The position numbers and the translations under genes were made by a program. The notes below the pieces were generated by a model, which was not told the DNA's origin, ran no database searches, and saw nothing but the letters and a program-made list of their open reading frames with translations. Shown in pieces: positions 22,012 through 36,300 of a stretch of 64,000 nucleotides of DNA (position 1 is the first letter of the stretch; each line of letters opens with the position of its first letter). Source of the stretch: Steromphala cineraria (lineage: Eukaryota > Mollusca > Gastropoda > Trochida > Trochidae); NCBI GenBank assembly GCA_916613615.1, contig OU744727.1, positions 3,998,593-4,062,592 on the forward strand, read 5' to 3'.

Positions 22012-22304
22012 GATTCTTAAATTTAAGGTACACTGACATTCGTTTACTCCTTGAAGGTTAAATGGACGTTGCCATGCATGAAGTTCATGAAAATCAATTT
22101 TCACGTGCAGTACGGTACCTTTTTCAGTGAAAGTAAACTTCAACATTTTCAGTTTATAATGGCCCCACGCAGCCTCGAACAAACGGAACATGCCAGACAT
22201 AAGTTAACAGTAATTAAGCGTTCCTTTATACGTTTCCATCAGTATATATACCTCTAACAGGCACACTACTCTTATATCATATGAGTTGGTTATGCACAAA
22301 AAAC

Positions 22305-22535
22305 GAATAAGACATTCGGCATTCTGGCATATTCTACCATTGCCTGATCTCTCTCCCATTCCATACATGGGATGAATGAAGCGTAGATTATGTCGCAACA
22401 AGTGCAAAATCCTTAGAATAAGACATAATTCTGCTTCATTATATAAAGCAGATTATAGCTTAGTGTAGCAATATAGATGATATTGTGATGCTGTTGCAGG
22501 AGAGAACCTTCCTCCAGTCGTCCAGACATATCTAA
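22305..22535 (+). repeat. Diverged direct repeat, copy B
   Basis: Partner of 18779-19045 (shared blocks described there). It is followed by a local duplication in which TCCAGACATATCT and CTCATCGTTG recur at about 22527 and 22657, and GTTGGTTATGCAC occurs at about 22285 and 22751. Confidence 0.6.
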
Positions 22536-22790
22536 TTGGATTGGAGACTCATCGTTGTAATGCAAATGGCAAATTGCAAATTGAGGACATACCAGATTTT
22601 AAGATATATATACCTTACATGAACATGACTCATGCACGAGACTCTCGTATCATTTCCAGACATATCTGATTGGGTTGGTGGCTCATCGTTGCAATGCAAA
22701 TGGCTAATTTAGGACCTCTTACATGCATGTGACTCTCGTATCATTTCAGTTGGTTATGCACTAAAAACGAATAAAAACGCTAATCAATTT

Positions 22791-25050
22791 TTAGCTCATC
22801 TGGCCTGTAAGGCCCGATGGGCTTATGGCATGGCATGGTGTCCGGCGTCCGTCCGTCCATCCGTCCGTCCATCCGTCCGTCCGTAAACTTTGTGGAATTT
22901 CGACTTCTTCTCCAGAACCATAAGGCCTAGAAAGCTGAAACTTTGTGTACAGACTCCTTGGCTAGTGAGGATTATAAATTGTAGCTTTGGTGGCCCTGTG
23001 ACCCCTAATAAGGGCCACAGGGGCCACGCCCTAAAAACCTATTTTCATCTTCTTCTCCAGAACCATAAGGCCTAGAAAGCTGAAACTTTGTGTACAGACT
23101 CCTTGGCTAGTGAGGATTATAAATTGTAGCTTTGGTGGTCCTGTGACCCCTAATAAGGGCCACAGGGGCCACGCCCTAAAAACCTATTTTCGACTTCTTC
23201 TCCAGAACCATAAGGCCTAGAAAGCTGAAACTTTATGTACAGACTCCTTGGCTAGTGAGGATTATAAATTGTAGCTTTGGGTGCCCTGTGACCCCTAAAA
23301 AGGGCCAAATATGCCACGCCCTAAAAACCTATTTTCATCTTCTTCTCCAGAACCATGAGGCCTAGAAAGCTGAAACTTTGTGTACAGACTCCTTGACTAG
23401 TGAGGATTATAAATTGTAGCTTTGGTGGCCATGTGACCCCTAATAAGGGCCACAGGGGCCACACCCTAAAAACCTATTTTCGTCTTCTTCTCCAGAACCA
23501 TGAGGCCTAGAAAGCTGAAACTTTGTGTACAGACTCCTTGACTAGTGAGGATTATAAATTGTAGCTTTGGTGGCCCTGTGACCCCTAATAAGGGCCACAG
23601 GGGCCACGTCCTAAAAACCTATTATCATCTTCTTCTCCAGAACCATAAGGCCTAGAAAGCTGAAACTTTGTGTACAGACTCCTTGGCTAGTGAGGATTAT
23701 AAATTGTAGCTTTGGTGGCCCTGTGACCCCTAATAAGGGCCACAGGGGCCACGCCCTTAAAACCTATTTTCATCTTCTTCTCCAGAACCATAAGGCCTAG
23801 AAAGCTGAAACTTTGTGTACAGACTCCTTGGCTAGTGAGGATTATAAATTGTAGCTTTGGTGGTCCTGTGACCCCTAATAAGGGCCACAGGGGCCACACC
23901 CTAAAAACCTATTTTCATCTTCTTCTCCATAACCCTGAGGCCTAGAAAGCTGAAACTTTGTTTACAGACTCCTTGACTAGTGAGGATTATAAATTGTAGC
24001 TTTGGTGGCCATGTGACCCCTAATAAGGGCCACAGGGGCCACACCCTAAAAACCTATTTTCATCTTCTTCTCCATAACCATGAGGCCTAGAAAGCTGAAA
24101 CTTTGTCTACAGACTCCTTGACTAGTGAGGATTATAAATTGTAGCTTTGGTGGCCCTGTGACCCCTAATAAGGGCCACAGGGGCCACGCCCTAAAAACCT
24201 ATTTTCATCTTCTTCTCCAGAAGCATAAGGCCTAGAAAGCTGAAACTTTGTGTACAGACTCCTTGACTAGTGAGGATTATAAATTGTAGCTTTGGTGGCA
24301 ATGTGACCCCTAATAAGGGCCACAGGGGCCACACCCTAAAAACCTATTTCCATCTTCTTCTCCAGAACCATGAGGCCTAGAAAGCTGAAACTTTGTGTAC
24401 AGACTCCTTGACTAGTGAGGATTATAAATTGTAGCTTTGGTGGCAATGTGACCCCTAATAAGGGCCACAGGGGCCACACCCTAAAAACCTATTTCCATCT
24501 TCTTCTCCAGAACCATGAGGCCTAGAAAGCTGAAACTTTGTCTACAGACTCCTTGACTAGTGAGGATTATAAATTGTAACTTTGGTGGCCCTGTGACCCC
24601 TAATAAGGGCCACAGGGGCCACGCCCTAAAAACCTATTTTCATCTTCTTCTCCAGAAGCATAAGGCCTAGAAAGCTGAAACTTTGTGTACAGACTCCTTG
24701 ACTAGTGAGGATTATAAATTGTAGCTTTGGTAGCCTTGTGACCCCTAATAAGGGCCACGCCCTAAAAACCTATTTTCATCTTCTTCTCCAGAACCATACG
24801 GCCTAGAAAGCTGAAACTTTGTGTACAGACTCCTTGATTATTGAGGATTATGAATTGTAGGTTTGGTGACCCTGTTGCTCCAATGAAGTATAAGGCCAGC
24901 CTTGAAAAACTGTAACTTGTCGCCTATTATACTTAATTTTATGATTGGTGACCCTTTGGCCTCTACAAAGGGGAATCACATTTGCCACACTCAACAGCAT
25001 ATATTTTAATTGACGATGAAGCCTGATGAGCTACAGAGCCAATGGCTCTA
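22791..25050 (-). mobile_element. Pearl/Helentron-like element with tandem core, copy 2 (largest)
   Basis: On the minus strand the left end is TAGAGCCATTGGCTCTGTAG, a perfect hairpin, then CTCATCAGGC. The right end is a GACG-rich run, the hairpin GGCCT-TAC-AGGCC, AGATGAG and CTAA at 22794-22791. The core has about 14 tandem units of about 146 bp, each with GTGACCCCTAATAAGGGCC and ACTTTGTGTACAGACTCC on the plus strand. Units are nearly identical, so the array is young or homogenised. Confidence 0.8.
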
Positions 25051-27302
25051 TTTTTAATATATGAAGATGGCAGACTTTTCTCTTTATTAAAGAATAGTTT
25101 ACTATTTACTCATTCTGCTGAAAAATTGTCTCTTTTTTAAATCAATATGGTAGGTTGGAGTAAACTTAACTTTCTACTGCCAGCTCACAAATTGATTCCA
25201 AAGTGATTTATTTCATCAACTGATTGGAAAGAACAACACAACTCAAATTATATCTAATAAATTATATTTCATTATCATTTGTAATTTCACATCAGCAATG
25301 GCAAATTTGCCTCAAAATGTACATATTTACACTATAGTACAATGCAAGTGCTCTTTACAATACAAGAGAGATTACTTGAAAAACATCAGCAATAAGTGTT
25401 GTTTTAACAATTGATTTGTGCTTTGGTCAGAATATACCATGTCGGGTGATATGTACACAGACACTATTCACAATTGCAGCATGCAACAAGTCCCATAAGG
25501 AAAACTTTCAAACATTTTTATGAATTAAATGAGATCATATTTCCAAATCATACTATTATTTCTCATAATAACATAACAAAATTATATTGTGAACTTCTAA
25601 TGTTTTATCTGATGTATATCTTTTCTCCATTTCTTACTTAATTTTCCTTTGGATCGATTCAAATGTATGGATTTTGGCTCTTAATCATAGCTTGCCCAAG
25701 TATGATTTCTTTTCATTTTATTTCAAAATAATTATATTTCATCAAAGAATTACGTTTTTAACAACATGAAAGAATTGCAAACCTCTTGCACACTAAACCT
25801 AACAAAACTCATTCTGTCTTCCAATTAACTCAGTATAAAAACAAAGAAAAGATAATAAATTCCAGTGATCATAGAGCATCCCTTTATCAAGCAGTTATGA
25901 TAGCTGACATATACAGTTTTGAGGAACACGCAGGAATATCCTTGGTTGAAATCTGATACACCTGATATGAAGTGTTTACAATCCATAAAAATACTGTTTT
26001 CCACACAAAAAAGTCAAATATCCAGAAATTGTTTATATTTATATATGTACTCAAAAGCTAAATTTGATTCAAAGGTCTTATAATTCATTTTAAATGAAGA
26101 GTGATATAATCGTGAAATAATAACAATTATTGAGAATGTGCCCTTGATCTTGATTCCATTTTCAGTTTAATTAATTTCAGCACTAATTACCAAATACATT
26201 CTGAAAAGATGTCTTAATCTCTTATATTGTCCTTAACATGGGCCCTTTCATACAATTTATCATTAATTGTATTTAACTCATACTGCGCTACACAAGATCA
26301 ATAGGTGTTGATTGAGTGACTATAGATACCTATCAAAGAAACAAATATACTTGAACACACTGGTGGTTGATGCAGACTTAAAGATTATATATATATATAT
26401 CTCCTGTCAATATTACTTCAAAAATTTCCAAAAACTGAGGATTAACTTAAATTCTTCGTCAATACTACCAATACTACTTCAAAAAGTTTCCCAAAAAGTT
26501 TTACACTGATAATTAGAACTACCGTTATTAATTACCGGTAATTTCTTCTTTACTTCTATGTCTCAAAAATTTCGACCACATATAACATGAAAAACATAAT
26601 TTTCTCTACTGGAGAAATATATTTAAATATCCTTGTAATGACTACATGGTCATCATATCATTAAGTGATCGTCTATGAAAACTTGCATTAGGATTGCACA
26701 TAGTGCATATAAGCTCTCAAAAGGAAAAAAGAGTTCAACCATAGAGATTTCTGAAAATCTTTTGAAATTTAAAAAGAATTTACGCTACACTGTTTTCATG
26801 GATTTAAGGAAAACCATATTATTTAAAGTCCCTTTCTTCACGTCCATAAAAGCAAGAATTGACAAAATTTACCAATCACTATCAATCACTTTACATGATA
26901 AAATGTAACTGAAAGAGAAAACATAAAAGTCAAGAATGGTAGATTGGTGTGACTATATGTATAAGAAGGGCTCTGGGTGGGTCAATATGCTTTCTGTTAA
27001 CTGTGTAGTGTACAACTATCAGTCAATTGGATACTCAGACAGTGCTTGCATAATAAAACCCTTGTTTGTGAGCCTTTTTTAGTAACTCATTTTCAACTTT
27101 CATTCTATCTTGGTTAGCTCCTCAGGTTCCCCCCTTCCAGTTAGTGTTATTAAATTTCTTGATATTTCTTCACTATCAAATTTTCATTTAAACAACGTCA
27201 GGGAACTATCCTTTCACTGTGTTGATGATTCTTTTTCTTTCTTTTCTTATCTTACTGAATTCTTCCCTTCATGATCATAGTTCATTTCTTCCTTTACAAA
27301 TT
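25051..27302. other. Intergenic, downstream of NFRKB; nothing recognised
   Basis: About 2.2 kb of AT-rich DNA with an AT microsatellite near 26385. It must hold the NFRKB 3' UTR at its right end, but no convincing minus-strand polyadenylation signal close to the stop was found. No other gene is supported. Confidence 0.45.
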
Positions 27303-30300
27303 TCACCCCGACTTATCCCCTCCATCAGGCGGTTTGGCCATTTCCACCAGTTCTGCAGTTGCTGCTTGAGTGGCAGACGGCATTGCCATGGTGACACTAG
27401 TTGCCGTCTGCCCTGCTGCCGTGGTGTTGACATTGTTGAGGAGTTTGCTGACAGCGGTCTGTATCACACTGACACCTGGTGGACCCATGTTCTGTCCAGG
27501 TGCAACACTCGTCAGCTTCATGCCTGGTGGAGGCGTAATGATACGTGCGTAAACAGGCTGTGCTTTGCCTTTGGGCGAACCCCTGCCGGTTTTGGTGGTG
27601 GTTTGGATGACCTGAGAGGATGAGAGCATGTTTGCTTGAGTCTGTTGGAGAGTCGGTTGGGAGATGAGGATCGTTGCTTGGCCTGGTTTGAGTCCCGGCT
27701 GCTGGGATAGAACCGTCCGAACTACCTGGATATTCTGTCCTCCTTTCCCTCCGGCGTTGCTGACGATGAACGGGGTCCCGGTCATTGCTGGGGAAGATAG
27801 AAATTGATATTTGGTTAGTTAAACCTTTAACACACTGAAGGATCAAACATGTACTTGCTTGCTTAACAATATCATGATCAGGTTGGTCTTCATTGATGAT
27901 ACCAAAAAAACACGATGTTAACTGTTAGGTATTCCAAATCATTATTAACCCTTTCCATGCCTTAAATCCTCAGGAACATCTCTGTTCACTAGCGGTAATA
28001 GGGTTATGTATGATAATCCAATCAGTATAAGACATACCCTGTGAAGCGGTAGGTACCACCCCCACAGCCTCTCCCCCCGCCGTCTTCAGCCCCTGGGTGG
28101 TCTGTTGCATAATGAGCTGGGCTAGACCCGCCTGACCTGCAGACATCATCTTAGCCTGTCCCGGCAAACCTGGTGTGGAGGATACAAAACCATATCAATG
28201 TTTCAGTGGATAAAGTTGTTCGGAAGCCCGACATAATTTAAGCCTGTCCAACTCCAAGCAAACCTGGGTGTTGAGATAAAAAATATTTTCCTGAACAAGA
28301 GGATAGATATTTCAAAAGCCAGTCGTTGTCCAAGCCTGTTCCACTCCTGGCTAACCTGGGTGTGGAAGATACAAAACCATGTTAATGTATTTCTGAACAA
28401 GTGGATATCATAGTGTTAAGCCAGACATCATTTAAGCCCGACACTCTCCTGGTAAACCTGGGTGTGGAAGATACAAAACTATGTTAATGTATTTCTGAAC
28501 AAGTGGATATCATAGTGTAAAGCCAGACATCATTTAAGCCCGACACACTCCTGGTAAACCTGGGTGTGGAAGATACAAAACCATGTTAATGTATTTCTGA
28601 ACAAGTGGATATCATAGTGTAAAGCCAGACATCATTTAAGCCCGACACACTCCTGGTAAACCTGGGTGTGGAAGATACAAAACCATGTTAATGTATTTCT
28701 GAACAAGTGGATATCATAGTGTAAAGCCAGACATCATTTAAGCCCGACACACTCCTGGTAAACCTGGGTGTGGAAGATACAAAACCATGTTAATGTATTT
28801 CTGAACAAGTGGATATCATAGTGTAAAGCCAGACATCATTTAAGCCCGACACACTCCTGGTAAACCTGGGTGTGGAAGATACAAAACCATGTCAATGTAT
28901 TTCTGAACAAGTGGATATCATAGTGTAAAGCCAGACATCATTTAAGCCCGACACACTCCTGGTAAACCTGGGTGTGGAAGATACAAAACCATGTCAATGT
29001 ATTTCTGAACAAGTGGATATCATAGTGTAAAGCCAGACATCATTTAAGCCCGACACACTCCTGGTAAACCTAGGTGTGGAAGATACAAAACCATGTCAAC
29101 AAGGAAACAGTACTTTGTTTAACAAATGTGTAACATTATCTGTCTGAAAATCATTTAACTTCAAAATCATGCTCCTCCAACAGCTAACTCCATGTGTTGA
29201 TGACAGAAATATCACTCTCTTCTCAATTTCGAATTGTTATTGGAAACATTTGGTACTCTTTCCGGAAAATATATGCTGTAAATCGTTTTTCAATTCCATC
29301 AATCAATTTGAAAAAATCATCTCAAGCTAATGTATGACATCTGTACAGCTGTACAGCTGGATTCTATTAATGTATGACATAATAAAATCCAGCTGTACAG
29401 ATAAAGTATTGTCCTACGATCTTCACTATAAACCAAATTACATCAACTGCTCTCACCTGGCCTGAGAGAGATCCCTGGAGTGAGATGAGTAACAACAATC
29501 CCTCCCTGGGAAGGGGAGACAACCCTGGGCTGGCCTGCTATAGCCTGGACCTGCGGGTTGGTAGCCTGCCCTGCCTGACTGACTATAGCCATCTTGGGCT
29601 GGCTCACCGTTGTACCCGTGCTCACTTGATGTCCTGATGCCGACACCTCGGCTACTGTAGCTGTTGAACTTGCTGTAGAGACAATGTGAGTGAGTGAGTT
29701 AGTAGACAAGATAATAACAAGACAAGCTTTAAACACCCAGAGGAATACCCATGTACAGGTGTAAACAAGAAAGAGTTCTAACCAACCATGTCATAAGGTT
29801 TTGATCAGATGGTCTACAAGACAAGAGATGAGGTGAAGTAATGTGAGGTTTATCGCTGCTTTCAAGAGTAGTTCACTTTTATTGAGGCTGCTAGTATAAT
29901 CGCAGGAGAGCAAGCTACACAGAGCTAGTGCACCAACCTGCAGTGACGACACTCTTGGGCTGTGAGAGGGGCATGATGCCAGTGCTGAGAGTCTGGGGGA
30001 TGATGCTGATGGTGGAGAGAGTTCCCTGGGGGGTCTGGATCACCCCCAGGGGCTGCTGGTTCTTGCCCCCAAGCTGCATCAAACCCTTGGCCTGGGCTAG
30101 TGGCTTCCCACTCAGCTGGATAGGCTTCCCTCCCCCCACCGGCTGCATTATGCTTCCTCCTGGGCAGGGAATACGACTTTGTAGCATTCATGGAGAATCT
30201 CATATAAGTGTCTTCTCATATCAAATACATGTATATCAACGTAGGTTGGTTAAGTTATGAAATTACACAAGGGTAGGATTTCCAAAATAATTGATATTGT

Positions 30301-33300
30301 TTTAATGAGAATAAAACAGCACTGAAGAAGGATCTAAAATTTTGCACAAGGTGATGTCAAAGCATTCGGATGTTAACAATGATAATGACATCACTATCAT
30401 GTAAAAACAATGTCAAGTAAGGTAGTTCACAGTGTCAAACCATAAAGCTATATCTTCCATGAATGCGGTATGATAATGAAAATAATTCCCTCTTGGATTA
30501 ACTTTTGCTGTCTAATTGAATCGCGAAAAATAATCGATTTTTCATAAAATAACATGTTTCTAAGCCTATCTTATCTGTAGGCACATACATACCTTGTATC
30601 TTGATGGTGGTGGTGCGAGGGTTGGTGCCCTGTACCCGCGGCCCGGTCTGAGTTCCAGGGGCACCTGCTGCTAGGAGGTTGCTAACAGAGACCATCTGCT
30701 GACCGGACACCTGCTGGATGAGTCGGGCCACCGCCTGGCTGTCGGTCACTGAGCTGACCAAACTGGACGCCGGGATGGTTGGAACTGTGGTCACCTGGGC
30801 CAGAGATATCAGCTTGTTCACATTGGGAGTCTGCTGACCAGCACTTCCCACTGTAAGAGTCTGTGATTGGCTACCTGCTGGTCGCTGGGATAACAACTCG
30901 CCTTTGGTTGTTATGGTTACATTCTGAGCTAGTTGCTGATTGGCTAGAGAGGCGGACAAGGCACTGCTTTGCCGTAATAGGTTCTGCTGCTGTAGGAAGT
31001 TCACAGTTTGTTTTGAGCGGGCAGTGTTCTCAGTTTTTCCCTGTGAAATGGCACTTAAAGCCCCTGCGACTGTAGGCAAGGCAGCCTGAGCCCCGACAGG
31101 CTTAGCAGCAGAGTTAGAGGCTGGAGATTGCAACAACTGTGGAGAGTTCTTGAGAGGTGATTGAGCGAGCGATGCACTGAGTGCCGAGGGGGGCGTGACG
31201 TTGAGGTTTGCATGCTTGGGGGAGGCGGTCTGCTGTTTAGGACTCGAGTGAGGAGTCCGAGCAAAGGCAGTCTGGCCTGCAGACTTTGGGCTGTGAGACA
31301 CTGCTGAGCTGGCGAGGGCCTGGGCCTGTATTGAAGCTAGCTCGTCCATTGTGAGTGTTCCATCACTGGCAAGTGTGGTTGGTATTGTAGCTGCACGCGG
31401 GGCCGCCTGGGCCGATATTGCATCTTTGATCTGTAGATAGGAGCACAACCTTCAGATCATGTTCATAAACATTAATTCTATTTACTTCATAAATGTTACT
31501 TTATTATTAACTGAAACTTCAAACGACTATTCTAAGGTTGGTAATTATATACAATGTTGCTGATTGATATGTCACTCAATATAGACGGACAGCCGGCTTA
31601 CAACACATATCTTTTAATCATATTACAAGATTTCATTTTGACACAAAAATGATCAAACATTAACTTAAGAACATGTTCTCTGAGACTTTACTTACAGTTT
31701 TAGCTGTTTTTGGTTTCTGTAGAGATTTCTTTGCCTTGACAGCAGCACCCTGAGCTTGATGTATTCGTTCTGGAAAAAGAATCATGTTAAAAGTAAAGAT
31801 ACGGAGCAACATGATTTACCGGTAGCCATCCTCCTTCACTTGAAGCTAAGACTGATGACTTAATCAAAGCTTTAACAGCCATGAAAAATGTCAGAAAATT
31901 TGACAGTTTGGCTATAATTTGAAAATATGTTGACACTCTAAGGCACTTCAATATTACAACCTATCTGAATATAAAATCAATTCTTGATGGTTCTTAGTCA
32001 TTTAGTTTCCAACTTTGTTCAAGAAATTATTTCAGATGCATGCACACGAACAAATGGTAGATAAATCCATCTAAGGCTTAAAATTGACCAGATCAAACAA
32101 GGATAAAAATGTGGCCTGATATATCAACCAGATGGGGATACGATTAACGTTTACAAATGAAAGAAGATGCTAATTTCTTATCATTTGTTTCACATACCAA
32201 ATTCCTCCTCCGTCCTGTTTCGATGCAGATAGATCCAGAGTTTTCTGTTCACATCATACTTGACACATGGATCCTTCTCGGAATGGAGACGGTCTAGCGC
32301 CCCACTCACAACTGTGTTTATCTACAGACAAATAAACCAATTTTGTAATCTTTATTTCATTTCAAAATGAGGTAAAATGAAATTTACAATATATTCATAT
32401 ATTGCTTTAAGTATGTGGCTCACTCGGTCACAACCAAACATCTCTTTGCCCCCTCCTGACCCTTAACACAAGAAATCATTCCCCCTCATTATTTACTCTT
32501 CCTAACCTAACAAGTAACCATTACACCCCATATGGTTTAAACATTTCTTTTCTAGAAGAACTGGATTGGTAAACAAGCTCAAATCTTATCTGAATACCGC
32601 TCCAGATTACCCCATATTACTAAAACTTGCCTTGGCAGCAATAAATATTAAATCAGCTAGTCACAGTAATTTGCTTTCATACATTTCTTATATTTTTGAG
32701 AAATAAAACCAATTTTTATAGGGGAAACACCTTTGTAATTAAATGTTGTTGACCTCACCTGAGTGTCCGTGACAGCAGGAGCGAGGAACTGGGAGTCTTT
32801 CAGCAGTTCACAGATGTCTCCCCGAGTCCCCTCCCCATTGGGTAGCCGTGCCGCTGCGTCTCGTACTGTAACAAAACACTTCTTTAATGCATTTATTAAG
32901 ACGATTCATAGAAGTTTTATGCATTTTAGCATTGAATGTTACTTATTATGGCAGTGCTATTAAAGGGATAGTAGGATTATTTCTTTAATGTATCATTGGC
33001 GGATCCAGAGGGAAAAAAAAAAAGTTCAAAATATAGAAAAAAAAAGTTCAAAATATAGAAAAAAAAATTTCAAAAGTTGTGCTTGTGACACCCAATGGGC
33101 GGAAACCCCCCATATGAAGATCCTGGATCAACCCCTGTGCACACCTAATGTCAAAGAAGGGATTGGAGGAAAAATACCCTCTTGTATTTTACCATGAGAT
33201 TTTAAATAGAAACATAGAATTTTATTCATTGATTTTGCTGATTATAGCAGTGCTATTAAAGGGATAGGATTTATTCATGAATAAGCATCCTACATTCAAA

Positions 33301-36300
33301 TTACAATAAACCCTGCAACAGAAACTACTCTATCATATTTGTGAAATAGGTATATTAACAGTTTTCTGATTTCTATTGCTAATTAGTTATGCTACAATTT
33401 TATTGTTTCTGATAATCTTTGCTTGAGCAAGTTTAGAGTAGATTTTGCTTCTGTCAACACAAAAACTGATAGATGTACAACATACCTAGTGTGAGGATGG
33501 TGACAAATGCAGGTCTGTCCGAGACTAGAAGCGCATGTTCACGAGCCTTGTTCATTGCATTGTCCTTGCTGTATACACCTTTAACTGGACCAACCACAGA
33601 CTCATAGCCATGCATCCGGTAGATGAACGCTTTGTGGGGAGTCTCAAACCGCTTCTTCTCCTGGGAGGAAAATAGGCAGAGTCAAAATATTAACGATTTC
33701 AATTGTACTTCTTCACTGAAGTCCCAGCAGAGCCAAATTGGTCTATCAATGCTGAGTTTCAGGCGAGGAAGTAACAACTATCAAACGGCAACGAGTAATT
33801 GGCCAATGCTGTACCACCTGAGCTGCATTTCCTGTTATATGATCTTCCTAATATTCATTGGTTGAGAGTTGTCATGATCTGTTACTGTTCGGTGATTTAC
33901 CTTGTAATTTAGTTTTGAACAGATTTCTCTTAATAAGATTTTGTCAATTGATAACAATACCTTCAATACCACAACATAATACATAAAGAAAATCAGTGAC
34001 AGAGGCTCTTATCCTAAATTACATGTAATTCTTATACCTGCCAGTTCTAGACTTGTTCCATAGTAAATCATATATATAAGAGACTAGCTAATCTTCAATA
34101 TACAATAACTAAAATATTAGAAACAAGATCATCAAGCATTGATATTTGACTAACCTGCTCTTGGAATGTAGCTTTTTCTTCTAGACTTGTTGGTCGAACA
34201 ACAAATGCAGTTTTTCTGCAAAAAGGATGTTAATACAATGTACAATCAATTTCCTATTGAGCAAAAACGTCATATGATTGCAAATCAAGAATAGATGTGA
34301 TGAACATAAAGGAATGGATATTTGACAAATAATAATATTATCGACAAGTACTACAGAAAGTTTCTCAGAGTATCTTGATATGATAAAAAGAATTAAGTGT
34401 TTCTCTTCCAAGCAACAAATGACATGGTTTGATGGTTTGAAAATCTAGCCAGAGTACAAGAAAAACAACTCACGCTCTGGGAGGAGGCGGCGAGCCCTGA
34501 CTTGAGTCAAGACCGTCCGCTGAGACCGAGTCCTTGTGTTTGAGCCAGTGCTTACACAAGGGAGACAACTCCTGGTCACTGTCGCGCCCCTGACCTATCC
34601 ATTTCCACTGCTGGGCCCTCTCCTTGTAGTCCAGGTATGGGATGAAGTTATCCACCGACAGACCTTTTAGATTAACTGAATTAGTTGTAAACCGTTTTTG
34701 TACTTATTGATGAAAAAGACTGAAAAATCTAGATTCAGCCAAGGCTTATTTTCTTTTTAATAATTTCTGAAGAACAAACATGTAGCTTATTATTGGAAGA
34801 AAGGGATTGAACATCTAGTTTCAGTCAGGGCTTATTCTATTTCTCAATTTACAAATAACAAAATAAGAACATTTGGAACTTATTTGAGAAAAAGATTGAA
34901 GGAACATACCGAGAACATCACCGGAAAGGAATTTGAGCGCGGAGATGAGCGAGTCGACCCAGGAGGTCTGACCGGGGAACCAGGAGTTGAGAGAACTGGA
35001 CGGGGACTCCTGCCACTCTCGCATACGCTCTTCTAGCTGCAGAGAAGAATAACAATGGATTATTTTATCTTCAGCAGAGTAGGTGAAGCGGTGTATAAAA
35101 TAAAGGATATTATATGAGTGCTCTTCTAGCTGAAGCGGAGAATATATCTTGTACAGGGTAGGTGAAGCGGTGTTGAAATGATCTTTTAAACTTACATCAG
35201 TACTGTTCTTTCAGGGTTTATACAATATTTCAATACTAAAATTTTAACGCTTTTCAAGGCTTTTCTGGGAAAATATAGGGCCAATATTTGAAGCAAGTGA
35301 AGAAAAGTGTGATTCCCTACTGAAAGAATGGACAGTGGACAATGTCAACAATTGGAAACAGCAGTATCACACAAAGATTTCTTTTGAGTTAATCTCAAAT
35401 TTCATTGCATGCGACACAGCCAATGAAAATTGTTAAACCTTATGATTTTTTGTATTGTATTTTTTTGTCTTTTTCTAGACTTTAAAGCAGTATTCCAGGT
35501 TTTTTAACTCTTAAATGGTATAATAAGGCTTAAAGGCCAAGTGTCCAAATCCCAGTTTTTTGTCAGTCAAATGATAAAATAATCATAAAATCACTCATGT
35601 CACCTTCTGAGACAAAAGAAGTTGAAAATTTCAAACACTGCTTAAATATCAGGACAATAAATAACAATCTATAAAGCAAGGATGGTCTGATGCCCCTTAA
35701 TCTTGTTTGTAGATGTTAACTACTTTAGTTGTTTGCCAGTTGCATTTCTAAATTTCACTCAATTTTCAATCAAAATCAATAGCTTCATTTTCCTGCACTG
35801 TGCAAAAAATGTCAAAAATAAATAAGAATACGTACCTTAGCCGTGGTGACTCTCTGATCAGGAAAATAGGATATCAAATCTCTAAGCAAAGAGAAGAAAT
35901 TATCCAGCTTGGAAGGAACAGTGCTGAAATCAAACAGAATGATACATATAATTGATTCAAGAATTACTGATCAACAAAACTACAAAAAGATTTTAAAGAG
36001 ATATTCATCATCCAGTAACCAGAGTTACCACTCTTCTCTGGATACAGCATATAAAGGAGTTATTTTAGAAAACAATTTAAACTTAATTTAACACAATTAA
36101 AACATGATTTGCATTGGCACATGTGAAAATTGGCAGATAGTAACAACATGGAATAAATTGAACTTGTTTAGATTAAAAACAACTTGTGAGTCGAAGACAA
36201 GTTTGAAAGATGAATGAAATAGTTCCAGCACAACTTTTAATTTGATTGGACAGGAAAAGGTGTAACTCCCTAGGGACTAACAGGAAAAATATTATCCTGT

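Noticed and set aside
22890..24860. Regularly spaced tandem units that could suggest a CRISPR array
   Set aside because: The units are contiguous 146-bp repeats without unique spacers, in a eukaryotic mobile element.
27397..27846. 149-codon minus-strand ORF over the last NFRKB exon
   Set aside because: Shadow frame of the true coding exon, which is supported by splice phase and family resemblance.
33000..33275. A-rich tandem block and a repeated GCAGTGCTATTAAAGGGATA at about 32954 and 33249
   Set aside because: A small local duplication in an NFRKB intron; no element ends or function could be supported.
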